NCBI RefSeq assembly: GCF_003711105.1
Contig: NZ_CP023865.1
Coordinates: 3,559,001 to 3,623,000 of the forward strand
Direction: 5' to 3'
Length of the DNA: 64,000 bases
Origin: Actinoplanes teichomyceticus ATCC 31121
Lineage (GTDB): Bacteria > Actinomycetota > Actinomycetes > Mycobacteriales > Micromonosporaceae
Shown: one piece after another, positions 7,346 to 15,628 of the stretch
How the letters are laid out: each line of letters opens with the position of its first letter
Position numbering within the stretch: the stretch's first letter is position 1
Notes under the pieces: model-generated
Database searches by the model: none
Told to the model about the DNA's origin: nothing
The model's input: only the letters and a program-made list of their open reading frames with translations
Translations under genes and position numbers: made by a program

Positions 7346-8962
7346 GTGTTCGGTGAGCATGTGCGGACCCACCGGCAGCGACTCGGTCTCACCCAGGACG
7401 ACCTGGCCGAGCGGGCCGGGCTGGGAGTGCGCAGCATTCGCAACATCGAGGCGGGCCGGGTTCGTGTGCCCCGGCCGTCCACGGTACGGCTGCTCGCCGA
7501 CGCCTTCGCGCTGACCGGCCCTGCCCGGGACCTGTTCTGCTCGATCGCCGCTGCGCCCCGGGCCGTGCCGGTGGCCCCGAGCGACCCGCCGGTCGTGCCG
7601 CGGCAGCTGCCCGCCGCCAGCCCGGCGCATGTCGGGCGCCGAGCCGCGCTGGCCGCCCTCGACCAGCTGCTGGTCACCCCGTGTCGGCTCGCGGTCGTGC
7701 AGGGCCCCGCCGGGATCGGGAAGAGCACGCTGGCGCTGCACTGGGCGCACCGCGTCGCGTCCCGGTTCCCCGACGGCCAGCTCTATCTGGACCTGCAGGG
7801 CTACGGCCCGGCCCCGGCCCCGCTCGGCGTGGCGGATGCGCTGTGCCGCCTGCTGGACGGGTTCGGTGTGCCGGCGGCGCGCATCCCCGCCGACACCGAC
7901 GCCCGCGCCGCACTGTTGCGCAGCGTGACGGCCGACCGGAGCTTCCTGCTCGTGCTCGACAACGCGCGCGACGCCGACCAGGTCCGGCCGCTGTTGCCGG
8001 GCGCGCCGGGCGCCGTCACCGTCGTCACCAGCCGGGCCGACCACGCCGGCCTGGTCACGACAGCGGCCGCGCGCCTGGTGCCCCTCGGCCTGTTCCACGA
8101 GCGGGACGCCATCGACCTGCTCACCCACCACCTCGGCGCGGAGCGGGTGGCGGCCGAGCCGGCGGCCGTCTCCGCCATCATCGGGCGCTGCGCGCGGCTG
8201 CCGCTCGCCCTCGCGATCATCGCCGGCCGCGGCGCGGCCCGCGCCGACTTTCCGCTCAGCGAGCTGACCGGCGGCCCCTCGGTGCTCGACGAGCTCACCG
8301 GCGACGACGTCGGCGCCGACTTCCGGACCGTCATCTCCTGGTCGTACCGGCTGCTCAGCACGTCCGCCGCGCGGCTGTTCCGGCTGCTCGGCGCGGCTCC
8401 CGGCCGGGACATCGGCCCCGCCGCGGCGGCCAGCCTGGCCGGCACACCAGTGCGGGCGACCCGCCGCGACCTGCGCGAGCTCACCGCCGCGCATCTGGCG
8501 CACGAGCACCGGTCCGGGCGGTACCAGGTGCACGCGCTGCTCCGGTCCTACGCCGTCGAGCTGTGCTCCGGTCACGACCCGGCGTCCGAGCGGGACACCG
8601 CCCGGCGCCGGCTCGTCGACCACTACCTGCATGCGGCGTACGCCGCCGCGCCGCTGCTCGCGCCACGGCTGGCGCGGGGGCCGCTGCCGGCCCGGTGCGA
8701 CGGCGTCACCGCCGAGCGGCCCGCCGACAGCCGAGCGGCGTTCGACTGGTTCACCGACGAGTACCCGAATCTGGTCGAGGTCCTGGCCCTGGCCCGCGAC
8801 CTGGGCCTGCACGCCCATGCCTGGCAGCTGGCCGGCGCGGTGGGCGCGTTCCGGCACCGCCGCGGCCGATGGCACGACGTGATCGGACCGCACCGGGACG
8901 CGCCGGCCGTGGCCCCCGGCGACCCCATCGCCAGCGGCACTCCGGGCACGGGCTCGGCCTGA
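7346..8962 (+). CDS. XRE-HTH / NB-ARC (AfsR-like STAND) regulator lacking the usual TPR tail
   Basis: 538 residues from GTG 7346, preceded 9 bases upstream by GGGAGG. Residues ~5-60 form an XRE helix-turn-helix (LGLTQDDLAERAGLGVRSI). An NB-ARC ATPase follows with P-loop GPAGIGKST (120-128), Walker B LLVLDNARD (~205) and LPLALAI of the GxP-type region. A winged-helix region then leads to a short helical tail. Family members generally continue with several hundred residues of TPRs; this one stops soon after the helical NLVEVL region, so it may be a truncated or short sensor. It probably controls the neighbouring cluster or the divergent secreted protein. Confidence 0.85.
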   Translation: MFGEHVRTHRQRLGLTQDDLAERAGLGVRSIRNIEAGRVRVPRPSTVRLLADAFALTGPARDLFCSIAAAPRAVPVAPSDPPVVPRQLPAASPAHVGRRAALAALDQLLVTPCRLAVVQGPAGIGKSTLALHWAHRVASRFPDGQLYLDLQGYGPAPAPLGVADALCRLLDGFGVPAARIPADTDARAALLRSVTADRSFLLVLDNARDADQVRPLLPGAPGAVTVVTSRADHAGLVTTAAARLVPLGLFHERDAIDLLTHHLGAERVAAEPAAVSAIIGRCARLPLALAIIAGRGAARADFPLSELTGGPSVLDELTGDDVGADFRTVISWSYRLLSTSAARLFRLLGAAPGRDIGPAAAASLAGTPVRATRRDLRELTAAHLAHEHRSGRYQVHALLRSYAVELCSGHDPASERDTARRRLVDHYLHAAYAAAPLLAPRLARGPLPARCDGVTAERPADSRAAFDWFTDEYPNLVEVLALARDLGLHAHAWQLAGAVGAFRHRRGRWHDVIGPHRDAPAVAPGDPIASGTPGTGSA

Positions 8963-9156
8963 TGTGCGACCGACATGCCAGGTGTACCCGCCAGGCGGGA
9001 CGGCGCCAGGAGGCGGCTCTGACGCTCACCCGCCTCCCGCGCGACCGGGGTGGCGGGCCGGACGTACTGATGGACCTGTCGATCGACACCGGACGGCGAG
9101 CGCGGCAGCCCGGGATGTTCGCCACCCCGCCGTCTCCAGCCGTTCGGGACGCAGGC

Positions 9157-9187
9157 TTGACTTCGATCTCGGTTGAAGTTCTAGCGT
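9157..9187 (+). promoter_or_regulatory. MerR-type long-spacer promoter for the SnoaL-like gene
   Basis: TTGACT (-35, 9157-9162) and TAGCGT (-10, 9182-9187) are 19 bp apart. The spacer holds an imperfect inverted repeat, ACTTCGA (9160-9166) and TTGAAGT (9173-9179). A 19-20-bp spacer with a central dyad is the hallmark of promoters untwisted by MerR-family activators. The string GTTCTAGCGT at the -10 is shared with the MerR-type promoter near 12.4 kb. Confidence 0.7.
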
Positions 9188-9218
9188 CGGTCGCGTACCC
9201 GGCAGTGAGGAGCACACC

Positions 9219-9731
9219 ATGGACAGGAGTACGCGACGGATCGCACTGGACGATCCAGCGGCCCGCGCGACCGCCGAGAAGGTCGCCGCGGCGTTGGCGG
9301 CGCAGCTGCAGCGAGCTCTGGACGGCTCGGACGCGGACGCGTACGACGAATGGTTCGCCGAGGACATCCGCTGGGGCAGCCCGTTCGGGCTGACCGTGAC
9401 CGGATTCCGGGAGCTGAACACGATCCACCGCCGACTGATGAGCCGGCCGGCGGAGATGGCGGCGGCGCCGGCCTCACGGTTCGAGGTCGTCTCCGTCCTG
9501 GCCCCCGCGCCCGGAGTCGTGGTGACGCACCTTCGCCGGCAGGCGCTGGAGGCCGACGCCTTCTCCGAGATGGCGCTCTACGTGCTGGTCGAACGCGACG
9601 GCCGGTGGTGGCTGGCCGCCGCGCAGAACACGCCGATCGACCCGGGCGGCGCCGAGGCGTCCGGCGCCGGCCGGCGGCGTACCGGAGCGGCTAGGCCGCG
9701 TTTCGTAAAGGTCATCAGAGCCATTGGTTGA
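9219..9731 (+). CDS. SnoaL/SgcJ-like (NTF2-fold) protein with C-terminus replaced by an IS insertion
   Basis: 170 residues. The first ~155 form a SgcJ/EcaC-type NTF2-like cone: an N-terminal helix with [26 protein letters not shown], and the strand motif [20 protein letters not shown]. Such domains occur in small enzymes and stress proteins; no substrate can be assigned. GAGGAG precedes ATG 9219. The last 11-12 codons (from base 9694) lie inside an IS element. Removing the element and one TA restores a frame ending in ASGRGSAA and a TGA at 10751-10753. The fold is complete before the junction, so the fusion may still work. Confidence 0.8.
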   Translation: MDRSTRRIALDDPAARATAEKVAAALAAQLQRALDGSDADAYDEWFAEDIRWGSPFGLTVTGFRELNTIHRRLMSRPAEMAAAPASRFEVVSVLAPAPGVVVTHLRRQALEADAFSEMALYVLVERDGRWWLAAAQNTPIDPGGAEASGAGRRRTGAARPRFVKVIRAIG

Positions 9732-10728
9732 TGACGGCGATGGTGACGGTGGCTTCGAAGCGGACGGCAAGCTTGTCGTACCGGGTGGCCATCGCCCGGT
9801 TCTGTTTGAGCTGGTTGATGCCGCATTCCACGGCGTGACGCTGCCGGTACACGACCGGGTCGAACGCCGGAGGACGCCCGCCCTTGGAGCCTTTGGCCTT
9901 GCGGTAGGCGTCCTGGTCGGCCTTGCTCGGGATGCACACCCTGATCCTGCGGCGGCGGGCGTACCCGCGATTGCCCCGGCTGGTGTACGCCTTGTCCGCC
10001 AGGACCAGATCCGGCCGGGTACGGGGCCGGCCACCACCGACCCGATAGACCTTGATGCGTTCCAGGACCTTGATGAACTGCGGGCTGTCACCCCGCTGAC
10101 CAGCGGTGATCACCGTCGACAGCGTCTTACGACCCTGCTCACAGGCCAGATGGGTCTTGGTGGTGAACCCGCCCCGGGACCTGCCCAGAGCATGATCGCC
10201 GGGTTCGGCGAACACCCCACCCGGCGGTTCCTTCTGCAGGTCACCATCACGACGGGCACCCGCGGCATGCTGATGGGCACGGCTGATCGTGGAATCGACG
10301 CTCACCGCCCACTCGATGTCACCGGCGGCGTCGGCCCGGGTCTGGAGCCGGGCCAGGATCTTCGCCCACGTCCCGTCGCGCTGCCAGCGCCGGAACCAGC
10401 GATACAACGTCTGCCAGGGTGCGTACACCTCGGGCACGTCCCGCCACGGTGTTCCCGCCCGGACCCGCCACCGGATCCCATCGATGATCTGCCGTTTCGT
10501 CCATCGCGGCGGACGGCCTCGCCGTGGCTCCGCAGGCAGCGCAGGTTCCAGCACCGCCCACTGAACGTCGGTGAGATCGTGTCGCCTCGCTGCCGCTACC
10601 CTGGGCACGAGGTCTCCGGTGGTTCAGGTTTGCTTGGTCGCTAACCCGTTTACCGGAGACCTCACTTCGTATCGACAACCGCCACGCCGGGACACGTCAC
10701 ACCTCGCCCGCACTTACGAAACGCGGCC
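9694..10728. mobile_element. IS5-family insertion sequence with 15-bp perfect terminal repeats
   Basis: GGCCGCGTTTCGTAA (9694-9708) is matched exactly by its reverse complement at 10714-10728. Both ends are flanked by TA (9692-9693 and 10729-10730) within a C|TA|G context, consistent with the YTAR target and 2-bp duplication of some IS5 subgroups. The element is ~1035 bp with a single intact transposase gene on the minus strand, so it looks recent and possibly active. The target was the CTAG at the overlapping 3' ends of two convergent genes. Confidence 0.93.
9715..10608 (-). CDS. IS5-family DDE transposase
   Basis: 297 residues, one uninterrupted frame. The N-terminal DUF4096-like region reads [14 protein letters not shown] and later [20 protein letters not shown]. 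The RNase-H-like core shows the DDE residues in [17 protein letters not shown] and [16 protein letters not shown] 10608 is taken as start, with GGAGA just upstream. It cuts and pastes the surrounding element through the 15-bp terminal repeats. No frameshift is visible. Confidence 0.95.
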   Translation of the reverse strand: MPRVAAARRHDLTDVQWAVLEPALPAEPRRGRPPRWTKRQIIDGIRWRVRAGTPWRDVPEVYAPWQTLYRWFRRWQRDGTWAKILARLQTRADAAGDIEWAVSVDSTISRAHQHAAGARRDGDLQKEPPGGVFAEPGDHALGRSRGGFTTKTHLACEQGRKTLSTVITAGQRGDSPQFIKVLERIKVYRVGGGRPRTRPDLVLADKAYTSRGNRGYARRRRIRVCIPSKADQDAYRKAKGSKGGRPPAFDPVVYRQRHAVECGINQLKQNRAMATRYDKLAVRFEATVTIAVINQWL

Positions 10729-11159
10729 TAGTGGCAGAGGGTCAGCAGCTTGACGGCGGCGCAGCAGGACGCGGTCAAGGCGATCATGACGGCGAGGAGG
10801 GCGCGGACGACGATCGGACCGGCCCGACGGCCGTTCCAGGTGACCGGGACCAACTGCTCCACCACGACCGCGAGCAGCCAGCCGAGCAGGATCAGCGGGT
10901 AATACAGGTCCCAGATCTCGTCGGGGAAGGCGCTGGCGTTGCCGTTGCCGCCGTAGTTCGGGCAGTCGCGCACGTCGGTCGCCGGCCGCAGCGCCACCGT
11001 CAGCACGGTGACCAGGACGCCGCCCACCAGCAGCGCCCAGAAGCCGGCCAGCGGGGACCGGCGCTTGGCCAGCCCGGCCCGCTCACCCTCGAAGAAGAAG
11101 ATCGTCGGCTCCCGGGGTCGCGGTGTCGGAGCCGCCGATGAAAGCACGTCCGCCCACAA
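10728..11159 (-). CDS. Small membrane protein with three transmembrane helices, unknown
   Basis: 143 residues from TTG 11159; the start is uncertain, and GTG near 11147 or a later codon is possible. Three hydrophobic segments are clear: ALLVGGVLVTVLTVA, LILLGWLLAVVVEQLV and LLAVMIALTASCCAAVKLL, with a Gly/Asn-rich loop containing DCPNYGGNGN between the first two. No family recognised. Its stop codon TAG is formed by the last base of the IS plus the flanking TA, and the pre-insertion CTAG would have provided the same stop, so the protein is unchanged by the insertion. Before the insertion it overlapped the SnoaL-like gene tail to tail. Confidence 0.65.
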   Translation of the reverse strand: MWADVLSSAAPTPRPREPTIFFFEGERAGLAKRRSPLAGFWALLVGGVLVTVLTVALRPATDVRDCPNYGGNGNASAFPDEIWDLYYPLILLGWLLAVVVEQLVPVTWNGRRAGPIVVRALLAVMIALTASCCAAVKLLTLCH

Positions 11160-11280
11160 TGATCAAGGCGGCGACGGCCGGCACCGGCCGTCGGCGGGAT
11201 GCCCGGCTCTGCTCGGACGCCGGGGTCCGGCCGGCGGCGGTGTCGCCCGGCCTCGCGCGCGAGGCCGGGCCGTGGACGCC

Positions 11281-11406
11281 TCGGCATCGGTCAGCCCTGA
11301 CGTGTCGGTCTTCGTCGACGACGTCCACGCGGCCCTCTCCCGGGTGGGGGCGGCGGGGTGGGAGATCGTGCATCCGCTCGGCGTCTGCCGCGTGCCGGTC
11401 GTATGA
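11281..11406 (+). pseudogene. Remnant of a VOC (glyoxalase/bleomycin-resistance) family gene
   Basis: One frame reads SPDVSVFVDDVHAALSRVGA then AGWEIVHPLGVCRVPVV and stops at 11404-11406. This is the beta-alpha-beta half of many VOC proteins (D-V-D-D-V-x-A-A-x-x-R... G-x-E-I-x-x-P-L), but the part before it is not VOC-like and the conserved end with the metal-binding glutamate (usually xFFVRDPDG) is missing. It is best read as the leftover of a deleted gene. Confidence 0.6.
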
Positions 11407-11437
11407 CGCGAGTCGGCCGGGCAGGCGGCGGCGCTGC

Positions 11438-12379
11438 TCACTTGGATTCGAGCCGGCCGAGCCGGTGGGAGTCACCGGCCAGGAGGGCCTGGGCGGTTCG
11501 CCAGCCGGTGTGGTCGACGCCGGTGACGTGGCGCAGGTAGGCGAGGGTGACCTGCTGGATGAGCGCGACCCGGTCCGGGTGCTCGTCGGTGGTCTCCGCC
11601 GCGTCGTAACCGGAGATGCCGCCGAGCGAGTGCTGGCCGCCGAAAACGGTCAGCAGGCTCCTGGCGCCGCGGGCCAGGGTGTACGGGTCGGTCATCCAGG
11701 ACGCTCCGCGGGTGGACAGCGGGAGTTCGTCCTGGTCGCCGGCGACGACGAGCCCGGGTGCGGTGATGTGCGAGAAGTCCTGGTCGCGCAGCCAGGGTGC
11801 GACCTGGAGGGCGAACGGGGTCAGATCGTCGCCGCCGCGGCCGGCGGTGGCCAGCTGAATGCTCGCGATGACCCGGGAATCGGACAGGTCCCGCGCGATG
11901 CCGGTCATCGGATCGGCGACGCGCAGACCCACCAGGATGCCGGCGGTCTGGCCGCCGAAGGAGTGCCCGGCCGCGACGATACGACGATGGTCGGCCCGGC
12001 CGGTCAGCCCGGGCACCGAGGCCTCCAGAACGTCGAGTCCGTCGAGGATCCGTTTCATGTCCCGCACCCGGTAGAGCCAGAGGTGCGGCCTGCGGGACCG
12101 GTCCGCTGCGACGTCGAGGCGCCGGGAGTCCAGGTGGGTGGCCTGGACCACCACGAAGCCGTGGGCCGCCCAGTGATCGACCAGCGGTCCGTAGCCGTCG
12201 AGGTTCGATCCGTATCCGTGCGCGAACACCACCACCGGCAGGTTGGTGCCGGTGACCGGTGCGGAGACCCGCACCTGCAGGTCCCCGCCGCGCCGCGCCG
12301 CGGGCAGCACGATCGGCTTGACCGATACGGTCGCCGTGGGCGCGGGACCGGGGAGACCGGTGGTCCGATACGTGATCAT
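11438..12379 (-). CDS. Alpha/beta hydrolase, chlorophyllase/dienelactone-hydrolase-like
   Basis: 313 residues without a signal peptide. LPVVVFAHGYGS is the oxyanion-hole strand, AAGHSFGGQTAG the nucleophile elbow, VVAGDQDEL the acid strand, and FGGQHSLGGISG carries the likely catalytic histidine. The layout resembles the chlorophyllase/poly-ester hydrolase branch of alpha/beta hydrolases; the substrate cannot be told. GGAAGGAG sits just before ATG 12379. It is divergent from a MerR regulator and is driven by a promoter with a MerR-type spacer, so it is probably induced by the regulator's ligand. Confidence 0.85.
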   Translation of the reverse strand: MITYRTTGLPGPAPTATVSVKPIVLPAARRGGDLQVRVSAPVTGTNLPVVVFAHGYGSNLDGYGPLVDHWAAHGFVVVQATHLDSRRLDVAADRSRRPHLWLYRVRDMKRILDGLDVLEASVPGLTGRADHRRIVAAGHSFGGQTAGILVGLRVADPMTGIARDLSDSRVIASIQLATAGRGGDDLTPFALQVAPWLRDQDFSHITAPGLVVAGDQDELPLSTRGASWMTDPYTLARGARSLLTVFGGQHSLGGISGYDAAETTDEHPDRVALIQQVTLAYLRHVTGVDHTGWRTAQALLAGDSHRLGRLESK

Positions 12380-12427
12380 GGGAGCTCCTTCCCGGCGGTG
12401 GGTCAGGCCGACCTACCGGCCGCAACT

Positions 12428-12459
12428 ACGCTAGAACCTGACGTTGACGTCAGATTCAA
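12428..12459 (-). promoter_or_regulatory. MerR-type promoter/operator controlling the hydrolase gene
   Basis: Read on the minus strand, TTGAAT (-35, 12459-12454) and TAGCGT (-10, 12433-12428) are separated by exactly 20 bp. The spacer is a dyad: CTGACGT-TG-ACGTCAG (plus strand 12438-12453) with outer GAA/TTC arms (12434-12436 and 12455-12457). This is the classical activator architecture in which a MerR dimer on the spacer realigns -35 and -10. The divergent MerR gene starts 30 bp away. Confidence 0.85.
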
Positions 12460-12489
12460 GTCGCGTGCGCCACGTCGGAGGGAGTCCAG

Positions 12490-12945
12490 ATGCGTATCGG
12501 CGAGCTGGCCGCCCGCACCGGTGTCAGTGTCCGGGCACTGCGCTACTACGAGCAGCAGGATCTGCTCAGCGCCGAGCGCGGTTCGAGCAGCCATCGCCGG
12601 TACCCCGAGAGCGCGGTCGACCGGGTCCAGCTGATCCAGCGGTTGTACCAGGCCGGGCTGACCAGCAAGACCATCGTCGAGCTGCTGCCGTGCGTCGTCG
12701 GTGACCGCGCCACCCCGGCGATGCTCGAGCGGCTGGCAGCCGAACGCGAGCAGATCGATCAGCGCATCACCGATCTCGTCCGAACCCGGGACCGGCTCGA
12801 CGCCGTGATCAGCAACGCGACCGACAGCATGCTTACCGGCGCCTCCTGCCGTGACGGTGACGTATCCGGCCGGCGGCCGGGCACGAAGCCGCGGCGATCG
12901 GCGGGAGGGACCGTGCGGGAGGAACACGGCGGGGGCGAGGTGTGA
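12490..12945 (+). CDS. MerR-family transcriptional regulator
   Basis: 151 residues. It starts directly with the winged HTH MRIGELAARTGVSVRALRYY, then EQQDLLSAERGSSSHRRYPE, a second helix pair, and a long dimerisation helix (LERLAAEREQIDQRITDLVR). After residue ~120 the tail is Arg/Gly-rich with one Cys and no metal-binding cysteine pattern, so a small organic ligand is more likely than a metal. GGAGGGAG precedes ATG 12490. It probably activates the divergent hydrolase from the dyad at 12434-12457 and may autoregulate. Confidence 0.92.
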   Translation: MRIGELAARTGVSVRALRYYEQQDLLSAERGSSSHRRYPESAVDRVQLIQRLYQAGLTSKTIVELLPCVVGDRATPAMLERLAAEREQIDQRITDLVRTRDRLDAVISNATDSMLTGASCRDGDVSGRRPGTKPRRSAGGTVREEHGGGEV

Positions 12946-12979
12946 ACGCATCGTCACTTTGCCATTAGACGATAATTTT

Positions 12980-13000
12980 TGAAAACGATTACCGTTTTGC
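12980..13000. promoter_or_regulatory. Zur-box-like operator upstream of the zinc ABC operon
   Basis: TGAAAACGATTACCGTTTTGC is an AT-rich imperfect palindrome (GAAAACG / CGTTTT arms around ATTA) set in GC-rich DNA, 28 bp before the substrate-binding-protein ATG. It matches the general form of actinobacterial Zur sites (TGAAAAtgATTttCA-like). Repression by zinc-loaded Zur is the natural prediction. Confidence 0.75.
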
Positions 13001-13027
13001 TCCTCAGTGACAGGAGTGAACGTCAGC

Positions 13028-13990
13028 ATGGACAGGCAGCGCATCTTCCGGGCCGCGGCGACCGCGGCGGCCCTCACCGTGATCGCCGGGTGTGGTTCCG
13101 GCACGCCGGACGAGGGCGGGGCGGCCGCCGGCGGCGCCGCCCTCGCCGTCGTCGCCACGACGCCCGAGGTGGCGGACTTCGTCCGGAACGTCGGTGGCGC
13201 GGACGTCGCGGTGACGCAGATCATCAAACCCAACGTCGATCCGCACGACTACGAGCCGACCCCCGCCGACCTGCAGGCCATCGCCTCGGCGAAGGTGGTC
13301 GTCAAGAGCGGTGTCGGCCTGGAGGAGTGGCTCGACCGCACCATCGAGTCGGCCGGCTTCCGCGGCGCGGTCGTCGACTCCAGCCGGGGCGTGACGCTGC
13401 GCGAGGGGCACGAGGACGAGGGCGCGGCGGGGGGCCACGAGGGCGAGGACCACGACCCGCACATCTGGCACGACCCGCGCAACGCCAAGATCATGGTGGC
13501 CAACATCGAGGCGGGCCTGGCCGCCGCCGAGCCGGGGAAGGCGGCCGCGTTCCAGGCGAACCTGGCGCGGTACACCGCGGAGCTGGACCGGCTCGACGCG
13601 GACAACGAGGCCGCCTTCGCCAGGCTGCCGAAGGACGCCCGCAAGCTGGTCACCAACCACGACGCGTTCGGCTACTACGTGCAGCGTTACGGACTGGAGT
13701 TCGTCGGCTCGGTGATCCCCAGCCTGGACACGTCGGCCGAGCTGTCCGGCAAGCAGCTCACCGACCTGGTGGCGAAGATCAAGGCGACCGGCGCGAAGGC
13801 CGTCTTCGCCGAGAGCTCGCTGCCGCCGAAGACCGCCGAGGCGCTCGCCCGGCAGGCCGGCGTCGAGGTGGTCGCCGGCGAGGACGCGCTGTTCGGCGAC
13901 AGCCTCGGCGAACCCGGCACGCCGGAGGGTACCTACCTCGGCGCGGAACGGCACAACACGCAGGTCATCGTCACCGCGCTGGCCGGCTGA
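13028..13990 (+). CDS. znuA: Zinc (metal) ABC transporter substrate-binding lipoprotein, ZnuA-like
   Basis: 320 residues from ATG 13028 (AGGAG 11 bases upstream; an in-frame GTG at 13007 would add seven residues). The N-terminus ends in a lipobox, VIAGCG, so the protein is anchored outside the membrane. Metal-binding features of cluster A-I proteins: KPNVDPHDYEPTP, a His/Asp/Glu-rich loop (EGHEDEG... HEGEDHDPHIWHDP) typical of zinc-specific members, and TNHDAFGYY. It delivers Zn(II) to the two permeases encoded next. Mn(II) is the alternative, less likely given the His loop and Zur-like box. Confidence 0.9.
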   Translation: MDRQRIFRAAATAAALTVIAGCGSGTPDEGGAAAGGAALAVVATTPEVADFVRNVGGADVAVTQIIKPNVDPHDYEPTPADLQAIASAKVVVKSGVGLEEWLDRTIESAGFRGAVVDSSRGVTLREGHEDEGAAGGHEGEDHDPHIWHDPRNAKIMVANIEAGLAAAEPGKAAAFQANLARYTAELDRLDADNEAAFARLPKDARKLVTNHDAFGYYVQRYGLEFVGSVIPSLDTSAELSGKQLTDLVAKIKATGAKAVFAESSLPPKTAEALARQAGVEVVAGEDALFGDSLGEPGTPEGTYLGAERHNTQVIVTALAG

Positions 13991-13991
13991 C

Positions 13992-14747
13992 GTGGCGGCC
14001 GCGGCGCTGAGCTACACCGGTGTCGGTGTCGGCTACCAGGGCACGCCCGTGCTCACCGGCGTCGACCTGGAACTCGCGGCCGGGCAGCGGCTGGCGCTGG
14101 TCGGCCCGAACGGGGCGGGCAAGTCCACGCTGATCAAGTCGATGCTCGGGCTGACCCGGATCCTGTCCGGTACGGCCACCGTGCTCGGCCGCGCCCCGGC
14201 CCGGGCCCGCGGGCTGGCCGGGTACGTCCCGCAGACCGACACCCTGGACGCCGACTTCCCGGTCAGCGTCCGGCAGGTGGTGATGATGGGCCGCTACCGG
14301 CAGCTCGGCTGGTGGCGGCCGGTCCGGGCGGCCGACCGCCGAGCGGTGGACGAGGCGCTGGAGCGGGTCGGGTTGGCCGACCGGGCCCGGCACCGGTTCG
14401 GCGCGCTCTCCGGCGGCCAGCGGCAGCGGGTGCTGCTGGCCCGCTCGATCGTGGCGCAGCCGCGGCTGCTGCTGCTCGACGAGCCGTTCAACGGCGTCGA
14501 CGCGGTCAGCCAGGAGGCGATCGTCCGGGTGCTGCGCGAGCTGAGCGCGGCCGGGACCGCGCTGGTGCTCAGCACGCACGACCTGGCCGTGGCGCGGGAT
14601 CTGGCCGACCTCGTCTGCCTGATCAACGGTCGGCAGTGGGCGGTCGGCCCGGTCGCGGAGACGCTCACCGCGGAGACGTTGCGCCGGGCGTACGGCAGCG
14701 CCGCGGTCGAGGTGGCCGGGGGCCGGCTGGTGGTGGTGGAGCCGTGA
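13992..14747 (+). CDS. znuC: Zinc ABC transporter ATP-binding protein, ZnuC-like
   Basis: 251 residues from GTG 13992, one base after the stop of the lipoprotein gene. All ABC motifs are present: Walker A GPNGAGKST, Q-loop PQTD, signature LSGGQRQR, Walker B LLLLDEPF and the switch histidine in LSTHDLA. It powers import of the metal bound by the lipoprotein. The stop overlaps the next GTG (GTGA), implying coupled translation. Confidence 0.93.
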   Translation: MAAAALSYTGVGVGYQGTPVLTGVDLELAAGQRLALVGPNGAGKSTLIKSMLGLTRILSGTATVLGRAPARARGLAGYVPQTDTLDADFPVSVRQVVMMGRYRQLGWWRPVRAADRRAVDEALERVGLADRARHRFGALSGGQRQRVLLARSIVAQPRLLLLDEPFNGVDAVSQEAIVRVLRELSAAGTALVLSTHDLAVARDLADLVCLINGRQWAVGPVAETLTAETLRRAYGSAAVEVAGGRLVVVEP

Positions 14748-15628
14748 TCGAGCCGTTCACCGTGCCGTTCATGGGCCGGGCCCTGGCCGAGATCGCGCTG
14801 CTGGCGGTGATCTGCGGCCCGGTCAGCGTGTTCGTGTTCGCGCGCGGCCTGTCGTTCGTCTCGGACGCGCTGACCCACACCGTCTTTCCCGGCGTGGTCG
14901 TCGGGTTCGTCGCCGGTGGAATGACCGGCCTGGTCGCCGGGGCGCTGGTGGCGGGCGTGCTGACCGCGGTGGTGCTGACCGTGCTGACCCGCGGCGCGCG
15001 ACTGACCGACGACGCGGCCACCGCGGTGGTGCTCACCGTGATGTTCTCGATCGGCGTGGTGCTGGTGTCGCGCCGCTCGTCGTACACCGCCGACCTGACC
15101 TCGTTCCTGTTCGGGCGGTTGCTGACGGTGACGCCGCGCCAGCTGGCCGAGACCGCGGTGCTGGTGGTGGTGATCCTGGTGGCGCTGGCGATCGGGGCGC
15201 GGGCGCTGCTGTTCCGCGCGTTCGACCCGGCCGGCGCGGCGGCGGCCGGGTTCCGGACCGGCTGGCTGGACCTGTGGTTGAACGTGCTGCTGGCGCTGGT
15301 GGTGGTCGCCGCCGTCCGGGCGGTCGGCACGATCCTGGTGGTGGCGCTGCTGATCGTGCCGGCGGCCGCGGCGCGGATGGTGACCGACCGGCTGGCGGTG
15401 ATGGCGGTGCTGGGCACGGTGCTGGTCGTCGCCGCCGGATACGCCGGGCTGCTGCTGAGCTGGACGGCGTCGGTGCGCCACGGGGTGGCGCTCACCTCGG
15501 CCTCGTCGGTGGTGCTGCTGCTGGTGCTGGCCTACCTGCTGCTGCTGCCGGTGCGACTGTGGCGTGGCCGGCGGGCCGCGACGCCGCCCGATACCGGAAG
15601 GGTGTCGCCGCATGAGCTGGTGGGATGA
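14744..15628 (+). CDS. znuB: Metal ABC transporter permease (ABC-3 family), first copy
   Basis: 294 residues with about eight hydrophobic segments. RGLSFVSDALTHTVFPGVVVGF is the conserved ABC-3 membrane signature near residue 40, and VGTILVVALLIVPAAAARM is the other family hallmark near 200. GTG 14744 overlaps the ATPase stop by 4 bp. It forms part of the inner-membrane channel. A second, divergent permease gene follows, so the working channel may be a heterodimer. Confidence 0.92.
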   Translation: MIEPFTVPFMGRALAEIALLAVICGPVSVFVFARGLSFVSDALTHTVFPGVVVGFVAGGMTGLVAGALVAGVLTAVVLTVLTRGARLTDDAATAVVLTVMFSIGVVLVSRRSSYTADLTSFLFGRLLTVTPRQLAETAVLVVVILVALAIGARALLFRAFDPAGAAAAGFRTGWLDLWLNVLLALVVVAAVRAVGTILVVALLIVPAAAARMVTDRLAVMAVLGTVLVVAAGYAGLLLSWTASVRHGVALTSASSVVLLLVLAYLLLLPVRLWRGRRAATPPDTGRVSPHELVG

